36,530 bases of DNA from Faecalicatena contorta. GTDB lineage: Bacteria; Bacillota; Clostridia; Lachnospirales; Lachnospiraceae. Location: NCBI RefSeq assembly GCF_021531995.1, contig NZ_JAFBIZ010000019.1, positions 1 to 36,530 on the forward strand, in the 5' to 3' direction. The notes under the pieces were generated by a model. That model was given only the letters and a program-made list of their open reading frames with translations. It searched no databases and was not told the origin of the DNA. Shown one piece after another: positions 7,277 to 15,452 of this stretch (its first letter is position 1; each line of letters begins with the position of its first letter). The position numbers and the translations under genes are program-made.

Positions 7277-7862
7277 TTCCCAGAATCATACCAGAAGTCT
7301 TGGAAATATCATATCTTTTGTGGGATTGATTTTCTGTGTTGTGGTAGCGTTATGGGGATATAAAAGTGGATGCTTTCATTCCGTGTCGTCATTGCAGACG
7401 TTTGTGAAAAGATTTGGAGGAGCAGGAATCGTTTTCTTTGTGTTATTTCAGATTGTGCAGGTGGTGTTCCCGATTTTACCGGGAGGTATCAGCTGCCTGG
7501 CAGGAGTTTTGCTTTATGGTTCATGGGTTGGATTTTTATGCAATTACGTGGGAATTTGTATGGGATCTATGGTGGCATTCGGAATTGCAAAGAATCTGGG
7601 AAGAACCGCTTTTGAGAAAAAATTTTCCAAAAGGCAAATTCAGATATTTGAATCATGGACAAGCAAGGATAGCAGATTTTTAAAAATGTTTGCAATAGCA
7701 ATATTTTTCCCGGTAGCACCGGATGATCTGCTCTGTTATCTGGCCGGGACAACTGCTATGACATGGAGACAGTTTATTTGTATTATTCTTTTGGGAAAGC
7801 CTTTTTCGATTGCATTATACAGTATGGGGCTTACGGGAGTATTTCGTGTGCTGCAAGGTTGA
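7230..7862 (+). CDS. VTT (TVP38/TMEM64, DedA-like) membrane protein
   Basis: A 210-aa integral membrane protein of the SNARE-associated/VTT superfamily. Hydrophobic segments lie around residues 25-45, 65-90, 95-125, 160-185 and 190-210. The conserved core includes VVFPILPGGISCLAGVLLYG and a later re-entrant-type stretch (PVAPDDLLCYLAGTT). Members of this superfamily include lipid scramblases and polyprenyl-phosphate recyclers. ATG 7230 follows GTGGAGC and overlaps the GT4 gene by 47 bases; ATG 7266 (11-base overlap) is an alternative with a poorer ribosome-binding site. It sits between two diacylglycerol glycosyltransferases, so a role in moving the glycolipid or its precursor across the membrane is attractive but inferred. 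Confidence 0.85.
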   Translation: MNRKPKKERNEQMQPDSQNHTRSLGNIISFVGLIFCVVVALWGYKSGCFHSVSSLQTFVKRFGGAGIVFFVLFQIVQVVFPILPGGISCLAGVLLYGSWVGFLCNYVGICMGSMVAFGIAKNLGRTAFEKKFSKRQIQIFESWTSKDSRFLKMFAIAIFFPVAPDDLLCYLAGTTAMTWRQFICIILLGKPFSIALYSMGLTGVFRVLQG

Positions 7863-7879
7863 CAGGAGGTATGGCGGAA

Positions 7880-8887
7880 ATGCGAATATACATATACAAA
7901 GGCGGGCTTTCGCTGGTTGGTAAAAGTGGAGTGGGAAGCGCAATTCATCATCAGGAGCAAATGTTGAGAAAGACAGGTGCACCTTTAACAGAGAGCTGGA
8001 AAGATGCAACGCTGGTACATATTAATACAGTATTTCCGGATTCTCTGCTTGTCGCAGATATTGCCAGAAGACAGGGGAAAAAAGTTGTCTATTATGGGCA
8101 TTCTACGATGGAGGATTTTCGGAATTCATTTATTGGATCTAATCAGGCTGCAGCTCTTTTTAAAAAATGGATTTGTCATTGTTATAGTAAGGGAGATGTA
8201 GTTCTGACACCCACGGAATACTCCAAAAGGCTGCTTTTGGGATATGGATTAACACCACCGGTGTATTCTATTACAAATGGCGTAGATACAGATTTCTTTT
8301 GTAGAGATATAGAGGCAGGACGAAAGTTTCGCGCAAAATATCAAATTCCCGAGGAGAAGAAAGTGGTGATTTCTGCGGGCCATTTGATACCCAGAAAGGG
8401 GATTTTTGATTTCCTGAAACTTGCGGAAAGAATGCCGGAAGTATTGTTTGTCTGGTTTGGTGGGGGAAACAGCCTGGCAGTGAAGCAAAGTGTAAAACGA
8501 GCAGTTCGGAAAAAGCCGGAAAATGTAATTTTTGCGGGATATGTGAAACCACAGGAATTAAAAGCCGCATATTGTGGTGCGGATGCTTTTGCATTTTTTA
8601 GTTATGAAGAGACAGAAGGAATTGTAGTATTAGAAGCGTTAGCCTGTGAAGTTCCGGTAATCGTGAGAGATATACCGGTGTACAAAGAATGGCTGGAGGA
8701 AAACAGGTGCGTATATAAGGCTTCTGATGTAGATGAGTTTCAAAAGAAACTTGAATCTGTATTACACGAGGATTGTAAGGATATGACAGAGCAAGGGAGA
8801 AAACTTGCGAAAGAACACAGCATCTGTCAGACGGGCTTCCGTTTGAATGAAATATATCAGATGGCACATCTTAACGGGAAAGGATAG
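7880..8887 (+). CDS. GT4 glycosyltransferase, CpoA/LafB-like
   Basis: A 335-aa GT4 enzyme whose sequence pattern matches the second glycolipid glycosyltransferase of streptococci and Listeria (CpoA/LafB), which adds a second hexose to monoglucosyl-DAG. Telling segments are YKGGLSLVGKSGVGSAIHHQ, YYGHSTMEDFRNSFIGSN and ITNGVDTDFF. The donor site has GHLIPRKGIFDFL, and the EX7E motif is ETEGIVVLE. The start is ATG 7880, 10 bases after AGGAGG; ATG 7871 lies too close to that site. It follows the VTT gene by 17 bases. The family uses UDP-galactose or UDP-glucose; which one is used here cannot be read from sequence. The gene is intact and of usual length. Confidence 0.8.
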   Translation: MRIYIYKGGLSLVGKSGVGSAIHHQEQMLRKTGAPLTESWKDATLVHINTVFPDSLLVADIARRQGKKVVYYGHSTMEDFRNSFIGSNQAAALFKKWICHCYSKGDVVLTPTEYSKRLLLGYGLTPPVYSITNGVDTDFFCRDIEAGRKFRAKYQIPEEKKVVISAGHLIPRKGIFDFLKLAERMPEVLFVWFGGGNSLAVKQSVKRAVRKKPENVIFAGYVKPQELKAAYCGADAFAFFSYEETEGIVVLEALACEVPVIVRDIPVYKEWLEENRCVYKASDVDEFQKKLESVLHEDCKDMTEQGRKLAKEHSICQTGFRLNEIYQMAHLNGKG

Positions 8888-8917
8888 AATAAAGAATTCT
8901 TCCGTTAAGAAGAGACA

Positions 8918-9150
8918 TCATTTTTCAACACTTCTCAATCCAATATGATTGCTTTCTATACTGGGATGTTCAGCTTTTTGAAGACAACGGTTTAGATACT
9001 CTTCCTGCATATCGGGGGATTTCTTCAGTTTTAACACTTCCAGGTATCCGGTCAGAATTCTTCATTACCCTGAGGCGGTGCAAAATGGAAAATCGGATTG
9101 ATGAATTCATAGGCAGTCCATTTGTTATACCAGAGAAATTTATAACAATT
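8918..9150 (-). pseudogene. frameshifted gene remnant between glycolipid blocks
   Basis: The 358-base gap between the two halves of the locus contains minus-strand protein-like sequence. One frame (about 9150 to 9055) gives FLWYNKWTAYEFINPIFHF and APPQGNEEF. Another, from about 9058 down to TGA 8918-8920, gives LTGYLEVLKLKKSPDMQEEY and PSIESNHIGLRSVEK. Inserting one A where they meet joins them into a C-terminal fragment of about 75 aa. No start or ribosome-binding site is visible. I do not recognise the family. It was probably left by deletion of an inserted or ancestral gene. Confidence 0.4.
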
Positions 9151-9245
9151 ATTAGGAAATATGCAGAAAATCTTAAGAAAGATTAAGGCAGAATTGAGGA
9201 AAGACTTAAGAGGATTTTGTTACAGTATACAGCGAGGTGATGAGA

Positions 9246-9632
9246 ATGCAGTATGAGATGATTCGTTATGTGTTTGCCGGTGTCTGTACTACTGGGGTAA
9301 ATATTGGAGTGTTTTCGGTATTAAGGTATGGAACCGGGTGTGGGATGCAGCCTGCCAACGTAATTGCTGTTTTGACCGCAATTGTATTTGCATTTGTTGT
9401 GAATAAATACTTCGTTTTCAGGCAGAAAGAAAAGGAATATATCGTAAAAGAATGCATCCGTTTTGTCGGGATGCGAGGAATATCCTTATTCGTAGAAGTC
9501 TGGGGAATGTATTTATTTACAGAAGAATTCCGGATATCAGAGATAGTTTCAAAAACAGTGCTTCAATTTGTTGTCATTGTGATGAATTATGTTCTGAGTA
9601 AATGTTATATATTCCGGAAGCGGGAGGTGTAA
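9246..9632 (+). CDS. GtrA-family membrane protein
   Basis: A 128-aa GtrA/GtcA-type protein with four transmembrane segments (about 5-25, 35-55, 72-92 and 98-118) and the family patterns VNIGVFSVLRY, FVVNKYFVFR and MNYVLSKCYIFR. GtrA-type proteins are thought to flip undecaprenyl-phosphate-linked sugars to the outer face for use by a membrane glycosyltransferase. The start is ATG 9246, 8 bases after GAGG; ATG 9240 is also in frame. The GtrB/CsbB-like gene begins 3 bases after its stop, and the YfhO-like gene follows, completing a three-component glycosylation module. Confidence 0.85.
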   Translation: MQYEMIRYVFAGVCTTGVNIGVFSVLRYGTGCGMQPANVIAVLTAIVFAFVVNKYFVFRQKEKEYIVKECIRFVGMRGISLFVEVWGMYLFTEEFRISEIVSKTVLQFVVIVMNYVLSKCYIFRKREV

Positions 9633-9635
9633 AAG

Positions 9636-10589
9636 ATGAAAAAATTAACTGTAATTGTACCATGTTATAATGAGCAGGAGGCATTGCCGGTTTATTATAA
9701 AGAAATGTGTAATATTATGCTCCGGATGCAGGATGTGGATATGGAATTGTTATTTGTGGATGATGGCTCGACAGATGGAACATTATCGGTGATGAAAGAT
9801 CTGCATACTTTAGATGGAAAATGCCAGTATTTATCTTTTTCCAGAAATTTTGGGAAGGAGGCGGCAATTTATGCAGGATTAAAAAATGCAGACGGTGATT
9901 ATGTGGCGATTATGGATGTGGATCTTCAGGATCCACCGGAACTTTTGCCAAAAATGTATCAGATATTGGAAGAAGAGGGATATGACAATGTTGCTACCAG
10001 GCGTTCTACGAGAGAAGGGGAGCCGAAAATTCGTTCCTTTTTATCAGAGTCGTTTTATAAATTTATCAACCGCATCTCTAAGACGGAGATTGTGAACGGA
10101 GCAAGAGACTATCGGTTAATGAAGCGAAAGATGGTGGACGCTGTGCTGGAGATGAGTGAGTATAATCGTTTTTCAAAAGGGATTTTTGAATGGGTTGGGT
10201 TTCGAACAAAGTGGCTGGAATATGAAAATGTTGAGCGGTCTGCGGGAGAGACAAAATGGTCGCTTCGAAAATTATTTACCTATTCTTTGGAAGGGATTAT
10301 GGGATTTTCCGTTGCTCCGCTTTCGCTTGCGTCTGTCATCGGACTTGTATTTTGCGTATTGTCGTTTCTGATGATTCTTGTAATTGTGGTACGAACGGCC
10401 GTATGGGGAGATCCGGTAGACGGATGGCCGTCTCTTGTATGTATTACATTTATGGTTGGAGGTGTACAGCTTCTCTGTACAGGAATTGTCGGGCAGTATC
10501 TGGCAAAAACTTATCTGGAAACAAAGCATCGTCCGATATATATTCTGAAGGACTCAAGCGAGGAGAATAACGATGGAGAAAAAGATTAA
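9636..10589 (+). CDS. GtrB/CsbB-like polyprenyl-phosphate glycosyltransferase
   Basis: A 317-aa GT2 enzyme making an undecaprenyl-phosphate sugar from a nucleotide sugar. The N-terminus is the GT-A domain: IVPCYNEQEALPVYY, the DDGSTDGT donor site, and IMDVDLQDPPELLPKM carrying the metal-binding DxD-like acidic cluster. The amphipathic and C-terminal part has two membrane helices (about 228-258 and 270-292) and the typical end VGQYLAKTYLETKHRPIYI. It starts at ATG 9636 behind GGGAGGTG. It overlaps the YfhO-like gene by 17 bases, implying translational coupling. In Bacillus the CsbB-YfhO pair puts GlcNAc on lipoteichoic acid; the sugar here is not determined. Confidence 0.9.
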   Translation: MKKLTVIVPCYNEQEALPVYYKEMCNIMLRMQDVDMELLFVDDGSTDGTLSVMKDLHTLDGKCQYLSFSRNFGKEAAIYAGLKNADGDYVAIMDVDLQDPPELLPKMYQILEEEGYDNVATRRSTREGEPKIRSFLSESFYKFINRISKTEIVNGARDYRLMKRKMVDAVLEMSEYNRFSKGIFEWVGFRTKWLEYENVERSAGETKWSLRKLFTYSLEGIMGFSVAPLSLASVIGLVFCVLSFLMILVIVVRTAVWGDPVDGWPSLVCITFMVGGVQLLCTGIVGQYLAKTYLETKHRPIYILKDSSEENNDGEKD

Positions 10590-13083
10590 GACAAAACTGC
10601 CCTATATTATCCTGGCTTTGTTAACATTGTTTTTCTGCTGGCTGTTTTGTATCAGAAATGGTGTCTTCGGTTCGAAAGTTGACTGGATCAGCCAGCACAG
10701 TGTGTTGCCGGAGTATTTTCGGCAACTGTTTTATGATACCGGTCAGCTTTTTCCGGAATTTGCTGCGAACATCGGCGGTGGACAAAACATTTATAATTTT
10801 TCTTACTATGGATTATATAGTCCGGTTGTGTTGATTTCTTATCTGTTGCCCGGTGTAGAGATGGGAACCTATCTCATGGCGGCGATGATGATTCATTTGG
10901 TGATTGCGGTGTTACTGTGTTACCGGTGGCTGCTTCACAGAGGAATTTCACATTATATCAGCTTTTTCGTATCAGTGTTATTCCTGTTGTCCGGACCGAT
11001 GATTTATCATTCTTATAACCAGATCATGTTTGTGAATTACATGCCCTTTTTGTGTATGGCACTGATTGGTGTCGACCGGTATTTTGAAAAGCGAAGAGCA
11101 GGAGTCTATACATTGGGTGTATGGATGATGATTTTAACAAGTTTTTATTTTAGTGTCGGAGGGATGCTTGTCCTTGTCTTGTACGGGATTTCCAGGTATG
11201 TGGAAAGCAAGGAAATATCACAGGAAAGAATCAGGCTTCGAACATTTTTATGGGATGGCATACAGTTCCTCTTTCCGGTGCTGATTGCCGTGTTGATGAG
11301 TGCGGTACTTCTGGTGCCGACAGCATGTGTTCTTATGAATGGAAGAACCGGCGGAACACCGGTATCATTCTGGAAGCTGTTTATTCCGGATATACAGATC
11401 TTCCGGGTTGTGTATGCACCGTGTGGAATCGGATTGACGACACTTGTAATTACAGTTTTGATCTCCGGCTTAACATATAGAAAGAAAAACGAAAGGTGGC
11501 TGCATATTGGCTGTATTATAATATTAAGTGTGCCTCTTTTTGCATGGCTGTTGAATGGTGGTCTTTATGTCCGTGATAAAGTGATGATACCGTTTCTCCC
11601 ACTGTTATGCTATCTGATGGCAAAATACATGGAAAAGCAGAGAAAAGGTGAGATTCCATTTTTGACAGGACTGTTTCCGTTTCTTTTTACGATTCTGCTG
11701 ATCGGTATAAAAAAAGAACAGATCGGGAACAAGGAATACTGGATATTATTGCTTATTGATGCGACTATTATGGCAGTCTGTTTTTTGATATGCTATTGGA
11801 AAAAATGTATGCAGTTTCTCATTTTGCCACCGCTTATCTTTTTGGCTGTTTATGGTGTAATGCTTCATAAGAATGCAGACATGCTCATTGATCCTGCTTT
11901 TTATGAGCAGGTCACAGATAATAATACACAGACCACGATTGAAGAGATAGCAAAACAAGAGCAAGGGCTTTACCGGCTGGAACAAAGTGGAACGGTTACG
12001 GAAGATGCGGCTAATATTAATCGTATCTGGTCCGTGGATCAATATGTATCTTCCGTATATTCTTCTGTGTATCATGAAGCGTATCAGGATTTTCGAACAG
12101 AAATATTTCAGACAGAGCAGCCATATAGAAACATGTTTATGCAGTCGAGCCCTAAAAATCCTATATTCCAAAGAGTGATGGGAATCAAATACATAATTTC
12201 TGACAAGGATGTTCCTGGATATGAAAAAATTGCGGAGAACGTGTATGAAAATAAAGACGTTTTACCGATTGCGTATGTGACAAAACGGTTGATATCAGAA
12301 GAAGAGTATCGCAAATTAGAATTTCCTTATAACCAGCTTGCATTGCTGGAGTGTGCTGTAGTGGAGGATGAAACAGAGAAAACTGTAGATAAGGAAGATT
12401 GGAGCGCAGGACTTCAGAAACTGAATCTGCTATTTGAAAATAAGAAAATCCAGTCACAGGAAAGTGTTGATCATACCGTGGAGATTCCCGAAGCAAATGT
12501 AGGAGATCTGTTTTTTCTGCAATTTAAAGTAAACAATCATTGCCCTTCAAAAGATGTGTCGATATGGGTGGAAGGAATCCGCAATAAGCTGACGGCCAAT
12601 ACACATCTCTATTACAATGAAAATGAAGAATTTACTTATGCAATTCCGCTGAAAGAAGGGCAGACAAAGATCGACATAAAGTTTGGAGCAGGAGATTACG
12701 AGATTACCCATTTGAACAGTTATATATGGAAGGAAACGACTTTGGAAGATCAACGAAATGAACTTGTTCAGTCGGAATTTCAGCCAGATCAAGAGGGGAC
12801 AAAAGGAAATATTATCAAAGGAACCGTGGAAGGAGATAAAGAAGGTTATCTGATCACGTCGATTCCTTATGATGAAAATTTTGAGATATTAATAGATGGC
12901 AAAGAAACAGCATATGAGAAGGCGAATACTGCATTTCTAGGTATGAAAATGCAGAAAGGAAAGCATGAGATTGAGATGATTTATCATGCACCGGGAGTGA
13001 TGACAGGAAAAATATTGAGTATGATAGGAGCGGTGATGTTTATTTTATTAATGGTTTGCAAAGAAAATAAGACGAAAATATAA
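10573..13083 (+). CDS. YfhO-family membrane glycosyltransferase
   Basis: An 836-aa polytopic protein with many N-terminal transmembrane segments (roughly residues 10-430) and a large extracytoplasmic C-terminal domain before one last helix near the end. The first periplasmic loop has acidic and polar residues (GSKVDWISQHSVLPEYF) typical of GT-C glycosyltransferases, followed by GGGQNIYNFSYYGLYSP, a YfhO-family signature. It would transfer the sugar from undecaprenyl-phosphate, made by the GtrB-like enzyme and flipped by GtrA, to an extracellular acceptor such as lipoteichoic acid. ATG 10573 follows GAGGAG and lies inside the end of the upstream gene. Length and architecture are normal for the family. 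Confidence 0.85.
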   Translation: MEKKIKTKLPYIILALLTLFFCWLFCIRNGVFGSKVDWISQHSVLPEYFRQLFYDTGQLFPEFAANIGGGQNIYNFSYYGLYSPVVLISYLLPGVEMGTYLMAAMMIHLVIAVLLCYRWLLHRGISHYISFFVSVLFLLSGPMIYHSYNQIMFVNYMPFLCMALIGVDRYFEKRRAGVYTLGVWMMILTSFYFSVGGMLVLVLYGISRYVESKEISQERIRLRTFLWDGIQFLFPVLIAVLMSAVLLVPTACVLMNGRTGGTPVSFWKLFIPDIQIFRVVYAPCGIGLTTLVITVLISGLTYRKKNERWLHIGCIIILSVPLFAWLLNGGLYVRDKVMIPFLPLLCYLMAKYMEKQRKGEIPFLTGLFPFLFTILLIGIKKEQIGNKEYWILLLIDATIMAVCFLICYWKKCMQFLILPPLIFLAVYGVMLHKNADMLIDPAFYEQVTDNNTQTTIEEIAKQEQGLYRLEQSGTVTEDAANINRIWSVDQYVSSVYSSVYHEAYQDFRTEIFQTEQPYRNMFMQSSPKNPIFQRVMGIKYIISDKDVPGYEKIAENVYENKDVLPIAYVTKRLISEEEYRKLEFPYNQLALLECAVVEDETEKTVDKEDWSAGLQKLNLLFENKKIQSQESVDHTVEIPEANVGDLFFLQFKVNNHCPSKDVSIWVEGIRNKLTANTHLYYNENEEFTYAIPLKEGQTKIDIKFGAGDYEITHLNSYIWKETTLEDQRNELVQSEFQPDQEGTKGNIIKGTVEGDKEGYLITSIPYDENFEILIDGKETAYEKANTAFLGMKMQKGKHEIEMIYHAPGVMTGKILSMIGAVMFILLMVCKENKTKI

Positions 13084-13145
13084 CAAACTCAGAAAATTCC
13101 AATGTATTTTTTAGGTGTCATAAAAAAGATCCGTAACAAAGTCTA

Positions 13146-13174
13146 TTGGAGATTGAAAAAACAAATAGTATAAT
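13146..13174 (+). promoter_or_regulatory. probable promoter of the APC permease gene
   Basis: A perfect TATAAT at 13169-13174 with a weak TTGGAG at 13146-13151, spacer 17. The start codon is 69 bases downstream, leaving a short untranslated leader with no clear riboswitch. Confidence 0.5.
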
Positions 13175-13242
13175 AAATCATAAAGGAAAGCAGAGTATTT
13201 GATTATGCTACTTGAAGGAATGTTATGGGAGGAAATGAACAA

Positions 13243-15297
13243 ATGGAGAACAAGAAAGGTGTATCCGCGATCGATTTTTTCTGTATCGGTTTCGGGGCAA
13301 TTGTTGGAGTTGGCTGGGCAGTTTCAATCAACAGCTGGATGAACGGTAGTGGAGGGCCTTTGCCGGCTGCGGCGGGATATATGGTGGCAATGGTTCTTAT
13401 GGTACCGATTGCGCTTTGTTATTGTGAGCTGTGTACGATGCTTCCGGTATCCGGTGGTGGTATGGCGTATGCATTTCGTGCATTCGGTGACAGAATTGCG
13501 TTTATTTCCGGATGGGCTGCATTCGGAGCGTTTATTACGATTATTCCGTGGGAGGCAATCTATGTTGTAGATATTCTGAGTATTGTTTTCCCGATCTTGA
13601 AAGCGGGATCGCCGTTATATACACTGGCGGGAGCAGATATTTACATCGGTCATATTATTCTTGGAACAATTATTTCGGTTGTTCTTTATTCGATTAATAA
13701 AAAAGGTGTTGCATCATCCGCAACATTGCAAAAAATACTTTGCATGGCTCTGGTTGGAGCCGGTATCCTGGCAATGATCTGTGCTGCGATCAGGTTTGAC
13801 ATTGGAAACCTGCAGCCGTTTTATGAGAATACAGGCACAGGAAGCCACAGTTCATTTATCGGTGGTATGGCGTCTATTCTTGCATCCGTACCATTCTTCC
13901 TCGCGGGATTTGAGACGATCCCTCAGGGAATTGAAAGTGCCGGAGGAGATACGAAAGGAGTAGGAAAAACGGTTGTCATCACAGTTGTACTATCCTGTCT
14001 TTTCTACGCATTGCTTCTTTTTACATTAGGCGGAGCTCTTCCGTGGAAAGATTTTATCCAATTTTCAAACCCGGCTGCGGCGCTGATGTTCCGTTCTCTT
14101 TATCCGGGTGCGGTTGGAAATATTTTATATGTGCTGATTTTATTTGGTGCGGTCTGTGGTCTCCTTACGACCTGGAACGGATTTATGATGGCATCTTCAC
14201 AGATACTCATGGCTATGGCAAGAGTGAGTATTGTGCCGTTCAGTTTGTCAAAGCAGCATTCGGTGTATAAAACACCAGTCAATGCACTGAAGGTCAGTCT
14301 GGTTGCGTCTCTGATCGGACCGTTTTTAGGAAGTGGCCTGATTGGTGCTCTTACCAGCTTCTCTGCTGCGGGATATGTTGCAAGCTGGATGATCACAGCA
14401 TTTTGTCTGATCGTTCTCAGAAAGAAAGAGCCTGCATTAAAGAGACCATATAAGATTCCGGGCGGGCTTCCTATGGCATGGTTTGCGGCCATCTGTATGA
14501 CGGGATTATTCATTCTCCTGTTTGTGCCGGGTCATCCGGTATTCATGGGTGGAGGAGCCATCTTCATCTTTGCAGCATGGATGCTCGCCGGTGGAGTGCT
14601 GTATCTGAAAGATTACAGGGCAAGAAAGCAGTATTCAACACTTACAAGAGCTGCGTTCCTCTTTGCGAGTATGTCAGAATCAAATTCTACGATTACGTTA
14701 CCAGGATTTGTGGACAGCTTCGAGAGCGATTACAAAGTTATGTCTTTCGTAGTTCCGAAAGATGCGGAATATGCGGGAAAGACGCTTACCGAACTGTATT
14801 GGGGACGCAGACAGAATGTATTTATTATTAAGATTGAGAGAAAGACAGAGATGATTCTGGTTCCCGGCGGAAGTGTTCATGTATATGCCGGTGATCGTGT
14901 GTTTGCAGTCGGTGTTGCAAAAGCGCTTGACAGGTTCCGTGATTATCAGGATGTTGGACCAAAATATTCTGTTTCTTCATTAAAAGATTTCATGGGATAT
15001 GGTGATACAGAGAAGCAGTCTCCGCTTAGTTGTATTGAATACACCGTATTACAGACGGATACATTCTGCGATATGTTGATTCGTGAATCCAGAATACAGG
15101 ATCGCTATCATCTGATGATCGTAGGATTAAAGACTCCTTACAGCAAGATTCTTGAACTTCCGACTGCTACAACACTGATTGAAGCGGGAGATACACTCTG
15201 GATGATGGGATCTGAAGATGCAATCGAAGACTTTGAAGAGATCTGCAGACGAGAGGCCGAAGAAAAAGGGAAGAAAACAACCGGATTAGAGGTTTAG
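13243..15297 (+). CDS. APC amino-acid permease with C-terminal TrkA-C/RCK_C modules
   Basis: A 684-aa transporter. Residues 1-470 are an APC-superfamily amino-acid permease of about 12 helices, opening with SAIDFFCIGFGAIVGVGW, the unwound substrate-site region of helix 1. Residues from about 495 carry two soluble repeats resembling TrkA-C/RCK_C. The first (VVPKDAEYAGKTLTELYWG) runs to YAGDRVFAVG. The second (YTVLQTDTFCDMLIRESRI) runs to IEAGDTLWMMGSEDAIEDF. These modules act as ligand-controlled gates in K+ transporters, some through c-di-AMP; a similar control of an amino-acid carrier is inferred. ATG 13243 lies 10 bases after GGGAGG; ATG 13225 precedes that site. The L-serine dehydratase gene is next, which suggests serine as substrate. 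Confidence 0.85.
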   Translation: MENKKGVSAIDFFCIGFGAIVGVGWAVSINSWMNGSGGPLPAAAGYMVAMVLMVPIALCYCELCTMLPVSGGGMAYAFRAFGDRIAFISGWAAFGAFITIIPWEAIYVVDILSIVFPILKAGSPLYTLAGADIYIGHIILGTIISVVLYSINKKGVASSATLQKILCMALVGAGILAMICAAIRFDIGNLQPFYENTGTGSHSSFIGGMASILASVPFFLAGFETIPQGIESAGGDTKGVGKTVVITVVLSCLFYALLLFTLGGALPWKDFIQFSNPAAALMFRSLYPGAVGNILYVLILFGAVCGLLTTWNGFMMASSQILMAMARVSIVPFSLSKQHSVYKTPVNALKVSLVASLIGPFLGSGLIGALTSFSAAGYVASWMITAFCLIVLRKKEPALKRPYKIPGGLPMAWFAAICMTGLFILLFVPGHPVFMGGGAIFIFAAWMLAGGVLYLKDYRARKQYSTLTRAAFLFASMSESNSTITLPGFVDSFESDYKVMSFVVPKDAEYAGKTLTELYWGRRQNVFIIKIERKTEMILVPGGSVHVYAGDRVFAVGVAKALDRFRDYQDVGPKYSVSSLKDFMGYGDTEKQSPLSCIEYTVLQTDTFCDMLIRESRIQDRYHLMIVGLKTPYSKILELPTATTLIEAGDTLWMMGSEDAIEDFEEICRREAEEKGKKTTGLEV

Positions 15298-15304
15298 ATC
15301 ATAT

Positions 15305-15340
15305 CAGGGATTGTTGTAAATGTATTTACAGCAATCCCTG
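15305..15340 (+). terminator. hairpin after the APC permease gene
   Basis: A 16-bp stem, CAGGGATTGTTGTAAA (15305-15320) with TTTACAGCAATCCCTG (15325-15340), one G-U pair and a 4-base loop. The T-run (15357-15363) is 16 bases away, so termination may be partial or factor-assisted. Confidence 0.6.
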
Positions 15341-15411
15341 ATTATATGATTGGGATCTTTTTTGTTGTTTTCAGACTCTTTTGGAATTTTGATGTAAAAG
15401 AAGAAAGGGAA

Positions 15412-15420
15412 TGGTATAAT
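15412..15420 (+). promoter_or_regulatory. extended -10 promoter of the serine dehydratase gene
   Basis: TGGTATAAT is an extended -10 (TGnTATAAT). The best -35 candidate, TTGATG at 15389, is 20 bases away. The start codon is 32 bases downstream, with GGAGGAG between. Confidence 0.55.
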
Positions 15421-15452
15421 TACAAAATGGTTGGAAATGGAGGAGAAAGAGG

